Below are positions 24,245 to 35,785 of a stretch of 64,000 bases of DNA, piece after piece. This DNA is from Ophioderma brevispina. Taxonomy: Eukaryota; Echinodermata; Ophiuroidea; Amphilepidida; Ophiodermatidae. The stretch lies in the NCBI GenBank assembly GCA_023653785.1, contig JAMKCH010012581.1:1-64000 (forward strand). Direction: 5' to 3'. The notes below the pieces were generated by a model. The model did no database searches, was not told the origin of the DNA, and saw nothing but the letters and a program-made list of their open reading frames with translations. A program made the position numbers and the translations under genes. Each line of letters begins with the position of its first letter. The stretch's first letter is position 1.

Positions 24245-24671
24245 CAGGGCCCTTGTATTCAAAGGTGGTATGATGATGTTTGAAACCGGACTTCCAAAAT
24301 GCTCCTTAACAAGTACTTCCACCGACTAAAAACATACCCTAAACAAGTATTTTTTGTATGTTTTGTCACCTAAAGAAGTACTTTTGTCAGTTTTTTGTTA
24401 CCCAAACAAGTAAGCATGCATTTGCGTAATAAACCTTTATTATTTTGCTTTGCTTTACAATTTTTTAATCTTTTTGATCTCTGCTTAATTTGATTCTTAC
24501 ACCGTACACACAATTTCAGGGTTTAGAAAAACATACCTTTTTTCCACATTTTGCCGTGTTTTTGATACCCCATCAATGTACACGGGTACATCGTCTGTTG
24601 GAAAAAGGATACCCTTTTGACTCTTTTCTTGTTCACGCATCATATCCACCTTTGAATACAAGTGACCCCTG
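24245..24671. mobile_element. hAT-like MITE, copy 1 (427 bp)
   Basis: The terminal inverted repeats are CAGGGCCCTTGTATTCAAAG on the left and, from the right end inward, CAGGGGTCACTTGTATTCAA, both continuing into GGTGG-ATA. CAGGG ends are typical of hAT elements. Internal words CCTAAACAAGTA and CAATGTACACGGGTACATCG are shared with the copy at 29805-30572. Flanking 8-mers do not match well here, so this copy is older or damaged. No transposase is present. Confidence 0.7.
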
Positions 24672-25369
24672 GGATATATTGCAACATCCCGTGCTAACAG
24701 CTGAAATCAGAATTAGGCAAGTCATTTGTTCAATAGCAGCGAGGTCTTCCTCTTTACCATATCCTCCCCACCCCATCAATCAATTTTGGGGGCCCTGAGA
24801 GGCTGCTGACAACGTGACTCGGATCAAGAGGTACGGTGTTCTCCCTACAGGTCATTGCTTCCAAGGACAATTTTTTGCACTGTTGCCACTGAATTTATAG
24901 TGCAAAAAGTATCTTTAAATTGCAAGATTGGAACGAGTTCTATTTATTTGGGTACTGTTTGTCACTAATAAATTCATGTGACAACCCCAGTGCAAAAATT
25001 GTATTGGAAGAATTGCATTGTGGGAAGAACCTACACCTCTCTTACTAGATCACATTGCCTGGGGGACGGGTTCGCTTCCCCCATCGAACAAGGTGCAACA
25101 TTTTTGTTTTCATGATTGTCAGGTGTAGTTTGTTATTTTAGACTTATACCCCCAAGGAAAACCCTATCAGTGTAAACATCAATTAGGTCTAGAATAACCT
25201 ATAATTAGTTAATTGTTTTTGCTTCCAGAAGAATGTTATTGTACCACACCGACAACAGTATTGCAACATGCATAAAAAATCATAATCAAAAAATGATTTC
25301 AAATTGTAATACCGGTTCTAACCACGTATGTTTTTGAAACTGAATTTAAGTCCCCAGATTCCTAGAGTT
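24672..25369. other. Non-coding stretch
   Basis: No gene or repeat is recognised apart from short TGCAAAAA words. Confidence 0.4.
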
Positions 25370-26035
25370 GCGAAAAATCTTCTGAATCGATTGTCATGTT
25401 CCCTATATTTGGCCGATTAAAAGAGCTGGCAAAGAATAGCTCGCCGGTTTTGCACCTCAAAGGAATACAGACGCAGGAACGCCACAAATGACTCAAAATT
25501 GCCACTTAATGAATTGCTGGAGTTTACCACTCTAAATGTGTACGGGAGAAAAGTGTAGTGCTTGTGTTGACCGGAAATGAGAAACGTCAATGGAAGATGA
25601 GAGCAAGTCCATCGCTGATGGACTCGGGAAATGAATGACAAGAAAGTTGTCACGTGTAACTGGAAAAGACTTTTTATTCATACCGTTGACATTATCCTGT
25701 TTGTATTGGAATTGAAATAAGTACTTCAACATGATTTGCTCAAAGCACGTGATTGATCATGCAAATTAGATGCATATGTCTCCAATTTTCCACTTTTTTT
25801 TTTTAAAGACCACTGTCTTCAATTGTCTCATTTTCTAGTCCCACAGCACTGCACTTTTCCCCGTAAACATTTAATTAATCCTAATCAAAAACCGTACAAT
25901 CCATTAAGCGGCTTTTGGGAGTCCTTTGTGTCGTTCCTGTGGCTGTATTCCTTCTGGTGCAATCGGCAAGTTATCGATTGTCAGCTCTTTAATCCGCCAT
26001 ATTTAGGGAACTGCCTTCAAATCAAAATGTTTTCG
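25370..26035. repeat. Inverted repeat of LINE-like 3' fragments
   Basis: About 25370-25585 (read on minus) and about 25830-26035 (plus) are diverged copies. Both contain GCACT-CACTTTTC, CATTAAG-GGC, GAGTC-TTTGTG-CGTTCCTG and CTGTATTCC. Both translate to a stretch like LPYTFRVVNSSNSLS, which resembles the R-V-V-N-x-W-N-x-L-P tail of Jockey/CR1-type reverse transcriptases. The copies point away from each other. Confidence 0.5.
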
Positions 26036-26559
26036 CACTCCATGATTCTGGGAAATAACATTTGTTTGAAAAACACACTTTGACCTTCAGTGCGTCATGT
26101 GTGGTTAAACCGCTGGTACACTTTGAAACGCATATTTTGTTATTATGAAATCTTTTTTGCGTTGCCATACTTTGTACTGTGTGGTAGAACTACGAATTTC
26201 ATCTCATTGATAAACCATTGATAAATAAGCACTTCTCCTTCTTGAACTGTACTACTAGGTGAAAGAGTTGAATAATAAGATATCCCCTGTCCACTCTCAC
26301 GCGCAACTGTTTTGTTGATGTTGTTATCAGTTCTCCGTTAGTTTCCTCAGCTTTATGTGCCAGTAATCAGCGGGCTATTCCGTTCCAGACTTCTAAACCA
26401 ACGTACTAGCATGAAGACGATGATCCAGATAGGAGGTAAGCCGTTAACGTGGTTCCCGGAGGAAAGAATTAAAACCTAATTACCAAATTTGGAAATATAA
26501 TATGAACGACAAGCTTGCAAATTTTATGCTTAAAAATCCAACGTTTCCTTGCTTTACCA
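26036..26559. other. Non-coding; one possible short plus-strand start exon
   Basis: ATGAAGACGATGATCCAGA at about 26412 is followed directly by a donor-like GGAG-GTAAGCC. A short first exon on the plus strand is conceivable, but nothing downstream supports it. Otherwise empty. Confidence 0.15.
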
Positions 26560-26875
26560 ATCTATTGACTGATGAATTTTTGACTACTGCAATGTCGTAT
26601 GGGGTACTCTCTGTCCATCCCATAGAAATAGTGGCAAAATTGATGCTCTGGAAAACTGTGTATGTGAAGATCTAAATTTTCATCATGATGTTTTTACCAT
26701 GTACAAAATAGTCAACAATCTTTTGCCCCTCTTACCTGACCAATCGCTTCATTGTCAATGACACACGTTCTACACACTATCTCACATGCAAGTGTACCCC
26801 ATCCCCCTTCTTCATCTTGATATAAAGCGTAGACTATCTTACACTGGTGCAACTCCTGGAATGCATTAAATGTTA
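26560..26875 (+). pseudogene. LINE reverse-transcriptase C-terminal fragment
   Basis: The plus strand reads FDYCNVVWG (26576-26604), a motif from the end of CR1/Jockey-type reverse transcriptases. Frame-shifted HRNKLDALEN, MYKIVNNLLPLLPDQ and a final CNSWNALNV follow. These match the usual order near the LINE C-terminus. There is no catalytic domain here, and stops and frame changes make it non-functional. It directly precedes the tandem 0.9-kb units. Confidence 0.6.
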
Positions 26876-26879
26876 ATAT

Positions 26880-27795
26880 GAAAAAGTATGGATCACTAAA
26901 TATCTTTTAAAGAAAAAATGTAAATTCGTATATAACCGTCGTATTTTTTATTGTTGTATATTCTTTTTAGTTTCTTTGTATATTTATCGTTTGTATTAAT
27001 TTTTATACATCTTATGAAGATTTCATGATTCCTATTACCGGGCTATTCACTTAGGGCAAATAGATTGGACTTGTCCTTACAACCTCGTCGCAGAGTCACC
27101 GTTGAGGTGAATAAAACGAATACTAATGGTTTATTATCGGGGGAAATATGGCCACAATATTCCCTGTGTAATGTATATTATACTGGCTACCTGGCCTATC
27201 ACCTTCACCCTTCGGGGTTCGGGGGTGATAGGCCCCGCAGTCATTAATTCGGGAACATAGTGTGTTCCTAATTCCTCTAAAGCATGTAATCATGTAAATA
27301 ATCACTGGTTAAATCACGGACCTACTGAAAAAAAACTCTGGTTTGTGTATGTGACCAGTGTATAAGATAAAGCATCCTCGTCAGTCAAAGAGGAGACATG
27401 GGCGTCTGTGTGAGAGGAAAAGTATGTATCATACATCCAGAACCTCCTAGGGACGTTGCCCATTATTTACAGTCAGCAAACATCACTGCATTGGAAACGA
27501 TCGCAGTGCTGGAGAAGAAAAAAAACTTGTAGTCGCCTGCTCCGCAGTCCGAATGATGATGATGATAAATAAAGCTCACGATAAACAACATGTTTTAACT
27601 GTTTAGGGTCATTTGGAACACAGTCCAGGGTAGTCTCTCTATGTGTTTAAGGAACTATGCATGGTATTCCGGAATTGAGAAAGCATGGATTTCCCTGTGC
27701 TTAGTATAGGAATTTATTATGATAATGCAACACGTTATGAAAAATGTGAGGAAACCAAAAATACAAACAAATCACACATTTTTGACAAGTGATGA
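26880..27795 (+). repeat. Tandem 0.9-kb unit, copy A (uninterrupted)
   Basis: This is the reference copy of a unit present four times to 32645. Landmarks in order: TTTAAAGAAAAA-TGTAAATTCG, CATGATTCCTATTAC-GGGC, CTTACAACCTCGTCGC, CTATCACCTTCACCC, CTCGTCAGTC, GGCGTCTGTGTG, TACATCCAGAACC, AACTTGTAGTCGCCTGC and AATAAAGCTCACG. Corrected for indels, the stretch before TAG resembles a LINE C-terminus (ANDRSAWRGKLVVACSAA in copy C). The unit may be a tandemly amplified LINE 3' end. Confidence 0.7.
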
Positions 27796-28580
27796 TCACT
27801 AAATGAATTTAAAGAAAAATATGTAATTTCGTAGTAACCGTTAGTATTTTTGATGTTGTATATGCTTTTTATTCTTTGTATATTTTTATCGTTTGATTAT
27901 ATTTTTCTTAAATCTGATGAATTAGTCATGATTCCTATTACGCGGGCTTTTCTCATAGGGAAATAGATTGGACTTTTTCTCTACAACCTCGTCACCAGAG
28001 TCACAGTGAGGGGTAATTAAACACGAATATGACATGGCCCTGATATCCCTAGGGAACAAATATGGCACAATACCCTTGCCATCGGTCTACTGTCCCCCCT
28101 ATACCCTTTTGTTGACGGCTTCACTGGCCTATCACCCCTTCACCCTCTAGGTCGCCCCCCCTTGAGGGTCCTCCCTATCGCGTTGTGCCCTCCCCGATAG
28201 GCCCTTGCCCCAGGCAAGTACATCGGGAAAACCTAGTGCCGCCTCGTTACCTCATTTTACCTTGTATACCATTGATTATTGTTTAGTATTTGGATACCAT
28301 TTCTACATATCACTTTGTAAATCACGTACCTACTGAAAAAACCTTAACTCGGTTTGTGTCACTCGTTTTACCAGGTCTAAATAAAAGCCTCCTCGTCAGT
28401 CCACATGAGGATGCCTGGGTCGCCGCCTTGATGTGACGAGTTGAAAAGCTCTGTATCCTACATCCAGAACCTTCTAGGGGACGTTGACCATTATGTACAG
28501 CTCACCGAAACATCACCGGCACGTTGGTGCAAATTGATTCGCCAGTGCTTCGGAGAAAAACTTGCCTAGTCGCATTTGAC

Positions 28581-29689
28581 TTACCTAGACGTCAGGCCCA
28601 GAAGGTGTGGTTAGATCTCGCTAAAGACCTTGATACCAACGAGCCCCTCCGCCTACACGACGGGACAACCTTCAAGCCGAGACAAAATCATATACTTTTG
28701 ACCAAACTATGATTTGAATTTTTTAGTCCTTTGCATTTCGCGCCACGAACATGTTGGTGCCGTGGTAGCCCACACATTGCGGAGAGCGGTGTTTATAATG
28801 TTACCCCCCCTCACGCGGTGCGTCCCCAAGCAATATTGGTGACTGCTCCAATCCAAAATTAATGAAATATAGCTCCACAGATTATTCATTAGGGTACTCC
28901 GGTGTAACAAAATAGTCCATTGGGTCACAGTGTGTGGTGGCTTCCTTCACACAAAATGATTTTATTGGGGACAACATCGTTGTCTAATTATTGTCTTATT
29001 TCGTTTATTCCACGATCAAAGGTGAATCCCACCCACTTTTAATAGTTGTCCATACCTAAACGATTTCTTGTAAAAAATATTAAAAAAAAATATTAATGAT
29101 ACTTGACTTCAATTAATATGCTTGTTATTTGCATAGGGTGGGTTCCCTTTCATAGGGATTTGGGGATAATGTCCCCGTCCCCATAAGTCCTTACAGGGGA
29201 AGTTCGGCCTACCCACCTCCCATTATAACAACAAGAGAGATGCGAAAGTGGCAAAAGCATTTCTATTTGGCTTCAGTATAATGTAAAACATTAAAAAAAA
29301 AAGATTGTTACAAACAAATATGGGTATTGCAAAAGGGTGACCTTTCTTGATTACACCAAATGACCCTTTAGCCTTATTTTCCAATATCTTGGAAAGACAG
29401 TCACTCCCCACACCGTGTGTACCCCCCCCCCCAATGACTTTTTTTATCCTGCTTACTAGGAATTAATTTGAGCTATATATATAGATTGAGAGAAGTTCAA
29501 ACATTGACCCCCATAGTAACTCTACCCCTCCCTCTGGGGCTACACGCAAACAACGGATCCCCGGCACAGGATTTCATATTTGCAAAAGTTATATTTTTCT
29601 TCTGAACTTTTACCCTGGGGCAAAATATTATGGCTTATCTCGTTCGTTTTTTCTAACCAAAAAACCTTATGGGTGTGGTCTATGCTCTG
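28581..29689. other. About 1.1-kb insertion in unit copy B, unassigned
   Basis: The sequence between CTTGCCTAGTCGCATTTG and GCTCTGCAGCCCC has no counterpart in copies A, C or D. A plus-strand frame at 28524-28712 (FDLPRRQAQKVWLDLAKDL) crosses its left edge and is not recognised. Terminal repeats are not evident. Confidence 0.4.
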
Positions 29690-29804
29690 CAGCCCCGAAA
29701 TGATGCATTGATGATAAATAAAGCTCACGTTACAAAACACAACAGTTTTTTGAAACAAAAGTTTGGGTTCAATTTGGAACAGATCAGGGTCAGTCTGTAT
29801 GTTT

Positions 29805-30572
29805 CCGGGGGGGCCACTTGTATTCCAAGGGGGATATAATGTCGTTGTATTGGCCGCCAAAACAACGTACCTAAGGCGTCCGGTATTCACTGGCAAGAAA
29901 GGAAAACACACAAACACGTATTTCGGTTGATTTTGCTACCCTAAAACAAGTACTTGGGCCTTGATTTTGCTACCTAAAAAGTGTTTGGTTTAATTTAAAA
30001 ACCCTTCAAACAAGGAATTTGCAGGTGTAGAAGTTTAAACAATACCACCCTAACAAGTATGTGAAATCATTTTGTACCCTAAACGGCTATCATTTATAAT
30101 GTACCTTTAACACTGTGACGCCAAAGGTATATAGGCTCTTATTTGTAAATGGCCTCCCCTGCACCCCAGGGATAACGGAAATGTTTGACACATGATTCAT
30201 GCAGTAGTTCCAGTTTTGATTTCACTCTTTTAATCTTAATGACCCCGGCAACGACCAGCATGAAGAGAAAATAAGCTAAAATAGCGCTGGGAAAAACGGT
30301 TTAATCACCGGGGCAATTCCATATGAAATCATGAACAAAACCACACCTATTTTCCAGCATTTCAATGTAATTGTTTACAAGGTACTCAAACATATTACAC
30401 CCTAAAACACTTTATTTTCGAGATGAAAGCATACCTTATTTTCAATTTTTGACGATTTGATACCCTAAACAATGTACGCGCGTACATCGCTGATCTCAAA
30501 AAACGACCCTAATTACGCGTTCTTTGTACACGAGAAGTGATATCCACCTTGGAATAAGAGGGCCACCCCGGG
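29805..30572. mobile_element. hAT-like MITE, copy 2 (768 bp) with 8-bp TSD
   Basis: The termini are CCGGGGGGGCCACTTGTATT at the left and, from the right end, CCCGGGGTGGCCCTCTTATT, both followed by CCAAGG. The identical octamer GTATGTTT flanks both ends (29797-29804 and 30573-30580), the duplication size of hAT transposons. It shares CCTAAACAAGTA-type words and AATGTACGCGCGTACATCG with the copy at 24245-24671. Copies A and C of the host unit show the unoccupied site. No transposase is present. Confidence 0.8.
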
Positions 30573-30660
30573 GTATGTTTTAATGCAACTCATGCAGGTA
30601 TTCCGAATTGAGCACGGACATGGATTTTCCCTGTTGCTTAGGAGAGGACTTTATTATTGA

Positions 30661-32335
30661 TTAATTGCAACCACGTTATTGAAATGTGAGGGAACGGAGG
30701 AGAAACATAAATGACAAAACAAAACACACATTTTTGACAAGTGCTGGATCACTACAATGGATTTTAAAGAAAAATATTGTCAAATTCGGTTCGTCTAAAA
30801 CCGGTCGTATTCGTTTTTTGTTGTTGTATATTCTGTTTTTTCTTTGTATAGTTTTATCGTCCGCGTATTATATGTTTATTACATCTACTGAATTTCTGAT
30901 TCCTATTACGCGCGGCTATTCCCTAGGGCGAAATAGATTGCGGCACGTCACGTGTTCCTTACAACCTCGTCGCGGTCACAGTGAGCGCCTGTAATTTGTA
31001 TATAAAATCGAAATACCTTGGTTTATCTCGGGGGAAATAGGCCACAATATTTTCCCGAGGTACCTATCAACATTCACCTTCGGGTTCGGGGTGTTGGTGC
31101 TGATGCCCGCTAGTCATGGACATCGGGAAATAGTGGGTCCTATTCCCTCTATCATGTAGTATTGTATAATATCAATGGTTTTAAATAACGGATCCTACTG
31201 AAAAAACACTCTGGTTTTGTAGTTTTACCCAGTGTATAACATAAAGAATCCTCGTCAGTCAGGAGACGTACCAGCGGAGAGCCTTGTAACAGCCTGATTT
31301 AGGATTTTTTGCAGAGACGATATTGCCTGCGTGCCGTCATCACCACTACCAAAATGCACAGGCCTCAAATCACCTAGAACAGCCTGCGGTTGCAGAACAA
31401 TAACTTGGGCCTCACCTTAGTGTATCAACAAAGATGAATATAGACCCATCAACTGCAACACCCAAAACACCTTCTGGAGGTGGTTTACAACCTCAGCCGA
31501 TAAAAATTGACCCAACCTTATCACGCTATCTTGGATCCAGGATGGCCACCAGTGCCAGGGACTTAACTAGGCGAAAAAGCTTTGCCATGGACTGCCTTCT
31601 GGATGGAAGCTTGAAAAGATCTGAAAATGATTAATTCCCCCCATATCAATGTCACCAAAAGTTAAGATTGTAACTCCTACTGGTGACTGTACATACGTAT
31701 GGATGTGATTCATGGATACAGCTGCTGACATGGAGAACAAGATAAAGGCCATTGGCAAAATTCAGCTTAAGAATAATATGCTGAAAACACAAGCTCTGAC
31801 TGTGTAACATATGCCACCCAGCCATCTTATGACCAACCACCCCCCAGCCTCCTTCATTCAACATTGTAAGGCACGTCAACTAGTTCCTTGGCCAACTTAT
31901 CAGATATATGCCAGGAAGGATGAGGACATGTAGACGATATGCGTCTTCGACCAAGAATGTCATCAGAGGAGACCCCTGGGCGTCTGTGTTTGAGAGGAAA
32001 GTCTATGTATCCTACATCCAGAAAACCTCACTAGGCGTGGCACTGTTGACAGTATTTACAGCTCAGGCCACATCAATGCATTGGCAAATGATCGCAGTGC
32101 TTGGCGAGGAAAACTTGTAGTCGCCTGCTCCGCAGCCACGAATATGACCCTGGATTGAGATAATATAAAGCTCCACGATAATCAAAACAACCCTGTTTAA
32201 ATCCGTTGGCATTGGAACACATCTAGGGTCTTCCAGTCTGAGTTTTTAACTGCAACTCATCCGTCGCATGGATTCGAACCCCTCGAGAAACCGACTGGAC
32301 TTCCCATGTGATTAGTATTAGAGGACTTTATTATT
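30661..32335 (+). repeat. Tandem unit copy C, with an insertion
   Basis: It is collinear with copy A up to CTCGTCAGTCAGGAGAC (about 31270) and again from GGAGACCCCTGGGCGTCTG (about 31966). Its LINE-like end reads VDSIYSSGH, ALANDRSAWRGK and VVACSAA across frame shifts. Near 32240-32290, GGATTCGAACCC is the complement of a perfect tRNA B-box, but no matching A-box or folding was found. Confidence 0.65.
31270..31960 (+). other. About 690-bp insertion in unit copy C with a small ORF
   Basis: This is absent from the other units. It contains a 66-codon plus-strand frame at 31434-31634 (MNIDPSTATPKTPSGGG, later LSRYLGSRMATSARDL). A Pro/Thr-rich start gives way to a charged end. I do not recognise it. 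It could be the N-terminus of a retroelement protein or a captured exon. No terminal repeats are obvious. Confidence 0.3.
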
Positions 32336-32645
32336 TGATAATTGCACACCGTATGAAAAGTGGAGCAAGACATAATACAAAAACAAACTCAAAAAAATTC
32401 TTGACAAGTGCTGGATCACTTAAATGACTTTGAGCTAAAGAAAAATATGTAAATTTAGTGCTAACGTCGTTAGTTTTATTTTGTGTACTATTCTTTTTAT
32501 TGTCTTTGTTATATTTTACTCGTCCTTGTATTGATAATTTTTATCGACCATCTTATGATATTCATGATTCCTATTTACACGTTACTGACAAATGTGCGGA
32601 ATCACCAAAAATACAAACAAATCAACCCATTTTGACACGGCATGG
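32336..32645 (+). repeat. Tandem unit copy D, truncated
   Basis: It starts as in the other copies (TTGACAAGTGCTGGATCAC, AAAGAAAAATATGTAAATT, CATGATTCCTATT). At about 32582 it jumps to the unit's terminal words (CACGTTACTGACAAATGTG, ACCAAAAATACAAACAAATC). That implies an internal deletion of about 700 bp. Confidence 0.55.
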
Positions 32646-33349
32646 AAGCTTGACGCACAACGACTCAGCAAATTTATATCTCCCTATCCGGTACTCGCTA
32701 GTATACGTTGAATGCAAACTTGCATAAATTTGAGATGACTTAGGACATTTAGAGCATTAACTTTCAGCTGCCCCCAATCTTCATTAGAGTGTTGGGGGGC
32801 ATTTTTATACCCATTCATAAAAATAAAAAAGAGTTAAAAAATGGTGCGTGTATTTCTCATGGGGGACTAACGGTGGTAGTTAGGCCTTGTGTATGTTTAC
32901 AAACGTAATAAACTGTGAGCTCAATTTGTTTGGCATGAATCTTACAGTCTTTCACTCAAAATCTATTGCTACTTTATATGTTCTGCCTAACCTTAAACCT
33001 TCTACTTATTTTCAAGGCTACGCCCAAATCCTTGACATGCCACCGGAACCGAAAAGTGGACGGAATCTGATAAATTCTGTTTGTGACCTCACTGATGGGA
33101 AATCACAAAACACTATATATCTGGGCCAGAGTAAGGCAACAACCCTAGGATGCATGCCGTGAAACAACCGTACAGTATCTGCATGGATGTGCCCAATACC
33201 TGTGAAGGATGCTGCTCATTGTATATAGCTGCTGTAGAAGTTGAGGAGGTGGTGGTGGTAAAAAGAGATGAAAATACATATTACTAGATGCTGTCAGGTA
33301 TCAAACAAGTGTCATATTCTTGGCACCTATGATCTGAGATATTCTCGGG
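32646..33349. other. Non-coding stretch
   Basis: An open plus-strand frame of 91 codons (32887-33162) is not recognised. No repeat was seen. Confidence 0.35.
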
Positions 33350-33450
33350 AGCGCAAACACACACTTTTTATGAAAACACCCCACCCACACATACACAAAA
33401 CCAGGCTCGCGCACACACAACACAAACCCGGGTAGCGCGCGCACACACAC
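33350..33450. repeat. CA-rich low complexity
   Basis: Irregular CACACA and GCGCGCACACAC words. Similar CA-rich tracts lie at about 34480-34560 and 35535-35600. Confidence 0.6.
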
Positions 33451-33679
33451 CATGGCTCCCTATAAAGAACGCTTCGCCAACTAGCATTGCGCGCATGCCT
33501 CCTAATACAATGTTACCTTTTCTCCTAATCTAATATCGCAGGACCCCACGCCATAGCCCCTTAAAGGGGGCAGGGCTTGAAGAACGGAGGGAAATCTATG
33601 GGGGTAAAAAGTGTTCTTGGTAACTAGCTTTGCGCCGACATAGCCTGTGTAAAGTCGCCTTAGCTATACTGTTTTTAGT

Positions 33680-34185
33680 TGACCTTAGGGGTCTAGCAGC
33701 ACGAAAGCCACAGTGATCTACTCGAACCAGTGACTAAGGGTTAGGGCGAAAGTCGGGTGATCTACTCGCCCAGGACTTAGGGTTTTTAGGCGAATAGTCG
33801 GCATGGAATTCTTACTCGCCCCGGTGACTAGGTGTTAGGCCGGCGTAAAGCACAGAGTGATCTACTTTGCCGCGGGACTTAGGGTGAGGCGAAAGCCACC
33901 CCACGAGTGATCTACTCGCCCCTGCGTCTTAGGGTTAGGGTTATGTTTGCCGGTCGGGTTAATAATCTATACACTAACTATAACCCCCTAACTTTAAACC
34001 TAACCCTTACTATAACCCTAACCCTTAAACCCTAACCCTAATTCCTAACCCTAAACCCTAACCAAGACTGAACCGACGAGTAGATCACTCGGCTTTCGCC
34101 ATTTCATAACACATAAGTCACTGGGCCAGTAGGATCACTAGGCTTTCGCCCTAACCCCTCTAAGTCACTGGAGAGAGTTGTGTAG
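33680..34185. repeat. Telomere-like array flanked by inverted minisatellite units
   Basis: Five direct units of 45-50 bp begin at about 33712, 33757, 33805, 33855 and 33905. The pattern is GTGATCTACTCGCC, GTGACTTAGGGTTAGGG, CGAAAGCC. They end in TTAGGGTTAGGG (about 33929-33942). After a short spacer comes a CCCTAA-type array (about 33985-34065). Two inverted units follow (GAGTAGATCACTCGG, CTTTCGCCCTAACCC, AAGTCACTGG; about 34075-34180). The whole is a head-to-head TTAGGG/CCCTAA arrangement. It is internal, so it is interstitial and not a chromosome end in this assembly. Confidence 0.75.
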
Positions 34186-34295
34186 AAGCATCCACTTTAG
34201 CCCAAACCTTAGATTGCCGGAGAAAGGCCTATAAAGATCGCGTAGCCAACATAGATTGAGCCGACAGGCATACTAAATTAATAATCTAATATTTT

Positions 34296-34360
34296 ACGGA
34301 ATGAACTGCTATATATATTGCAGTTTATTCCGTGATAAAGTAAATTACGGAATAAACTGC
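34296..34360. repeat. Palindrome ACGGAATGAACTGC with a third copy
   Basis: ACGGAATGAACTGC (34296-34309) and GCAGTTTATTCCGT (34320-34333) form a 14-bp stem with one mismatch around an AT-rich loop. ACGGAATAAACTGC recurs at about 34346-34360 in direct orientation. Confidence 0.6.
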
Positions 34361-34374
34361 CAAGACTTCGATTA

Positions 34375-35785
34375 TATAAACATCGTTACATAAACACGAG
34401 GATACTCCTCGTTGTAACGAAGTCCTAGTTTAGATTAGTGAAAAGTCAGGGTAGTGTGTCCCTCGTTGAGAGGGGCCCCAAACACAAACGCATACACACC
34501 ACACAAACACAAAACAGCACCACACAGGGGAGCATGAGCACGCAACACACCCGTGACATTATAATGGCCGCGAAGGTAACCAGTTGATCACAATCATTGA
34601 TTATACCCTTAACCTGCACACATTCGCGTGGATTCAGATTGGAGATGTATGATCAAGATAGATATATTCATCTATAGGGGTTCTATACCCCAGAAGTTGT
34701 AAAGTGCATGAGAATCAGTCAGGAAGTGTTTTATTCCAACAAGTGAATCCTCAGCCTTCCATGTTAATAATTTTGATTCCATAAAGCGAAATCCGCCGCT
34801 ACCAGGCAGTAGAGAACCATGAAGTCCGGGTCGCCATTATGCGACATTTCTCCGTTCGTGATATGTACCGAAGTATAGGAAAACTTGGGGAAAATCTAAA
34901 CACCATCGTGGAATGTATTTGCTACATGTACATTTTCATAGAAATGGGTTGGCACACCAAACGCACCCAAAGCGGGTCTGGCCACGTCACGGAGTATCCC
35001 GTTCATTCACGCTTTTTTTTTTTTATGGCCTGCACGGATTCCGATGTCAGCTATCGAAAGTCGAGATTGTAAAAACGTTGACCGTCTCAAAATCATAGCC
35101 ATTTCTAGGCTGCCCAAGGCTTGTTCAGTGGGGAAAGTCTCCACGTAGGGGTTTTGACAAACCAATCCTACATCTTCTGAATGACCTGAAAAGGGCCAGT
35201 AAAGTACGGGGACAGTCGTTATGTGGAGAAATGAGGGAACAAGTAGACAAAATTCGATTGTTTACACGCAGAGTTTAGAAGCAATAACCAATATAAATTT
35301 CGTTCCACCCAAATCGACCGTTGTTAAGACTGAAAGTTTATCTTTGCGCCATTAATATCCCACTCGATCCGTTTGCTTATTTATTGCACAACAGTTAGGT
35401 GCGTCCAGCTATTAAAGTGTGCTTTTTCGAATTGCCTTTCTCATTCTCACAATAGATTAATTTTCAAAGTAGGATATTAAAAGAAGTCTTTCAAAACTAA
35501 TGGCATAGGGGATCTGCACCTCACGCCGCGCGCGATTGCGGCGGGCGCACACAAACACACCCACAGCACACCACACAAACTCCTCTCTCTTACCACAACA
35601 CACAGGTGACAAAGCATTCCCAAACCCTGTGGTGATTCAAAAAAATACGTTTTAAGGTTTTATAAATCTCACAAATTCACATACCTGATGTGCGAAAAAG
35701 GCACACGTCCCGAAAGTATGCCGCGACCCTGACTGTTCAACCAAGCCTATATGGGCATTGCGAAATCGTGGCCGGGCAGCGTACA
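34375..35785. other. Non-coding stretch with CA-rich tracts
   Basis: CA-rich patches lie at about 34480-34560 and 35535-35600. Plus-strand frames near 34839-35098 overlap one another and are not recognised. Confidence 0.4.

Larger units (their letters stand above)
27796..30660 (+). repeat. Tandem unit copy B, split by two insertions
   Basis: The unit runs to about 28580, resumes at about 29690 (GCAGCCCCGAAATGATG...AATAAAGCTCACG) and resumes again at 30573 after a hAT-like MITE. Removing both insertions restores a unit of about 1 kb collinear with copy A. Confidence 0.65.
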
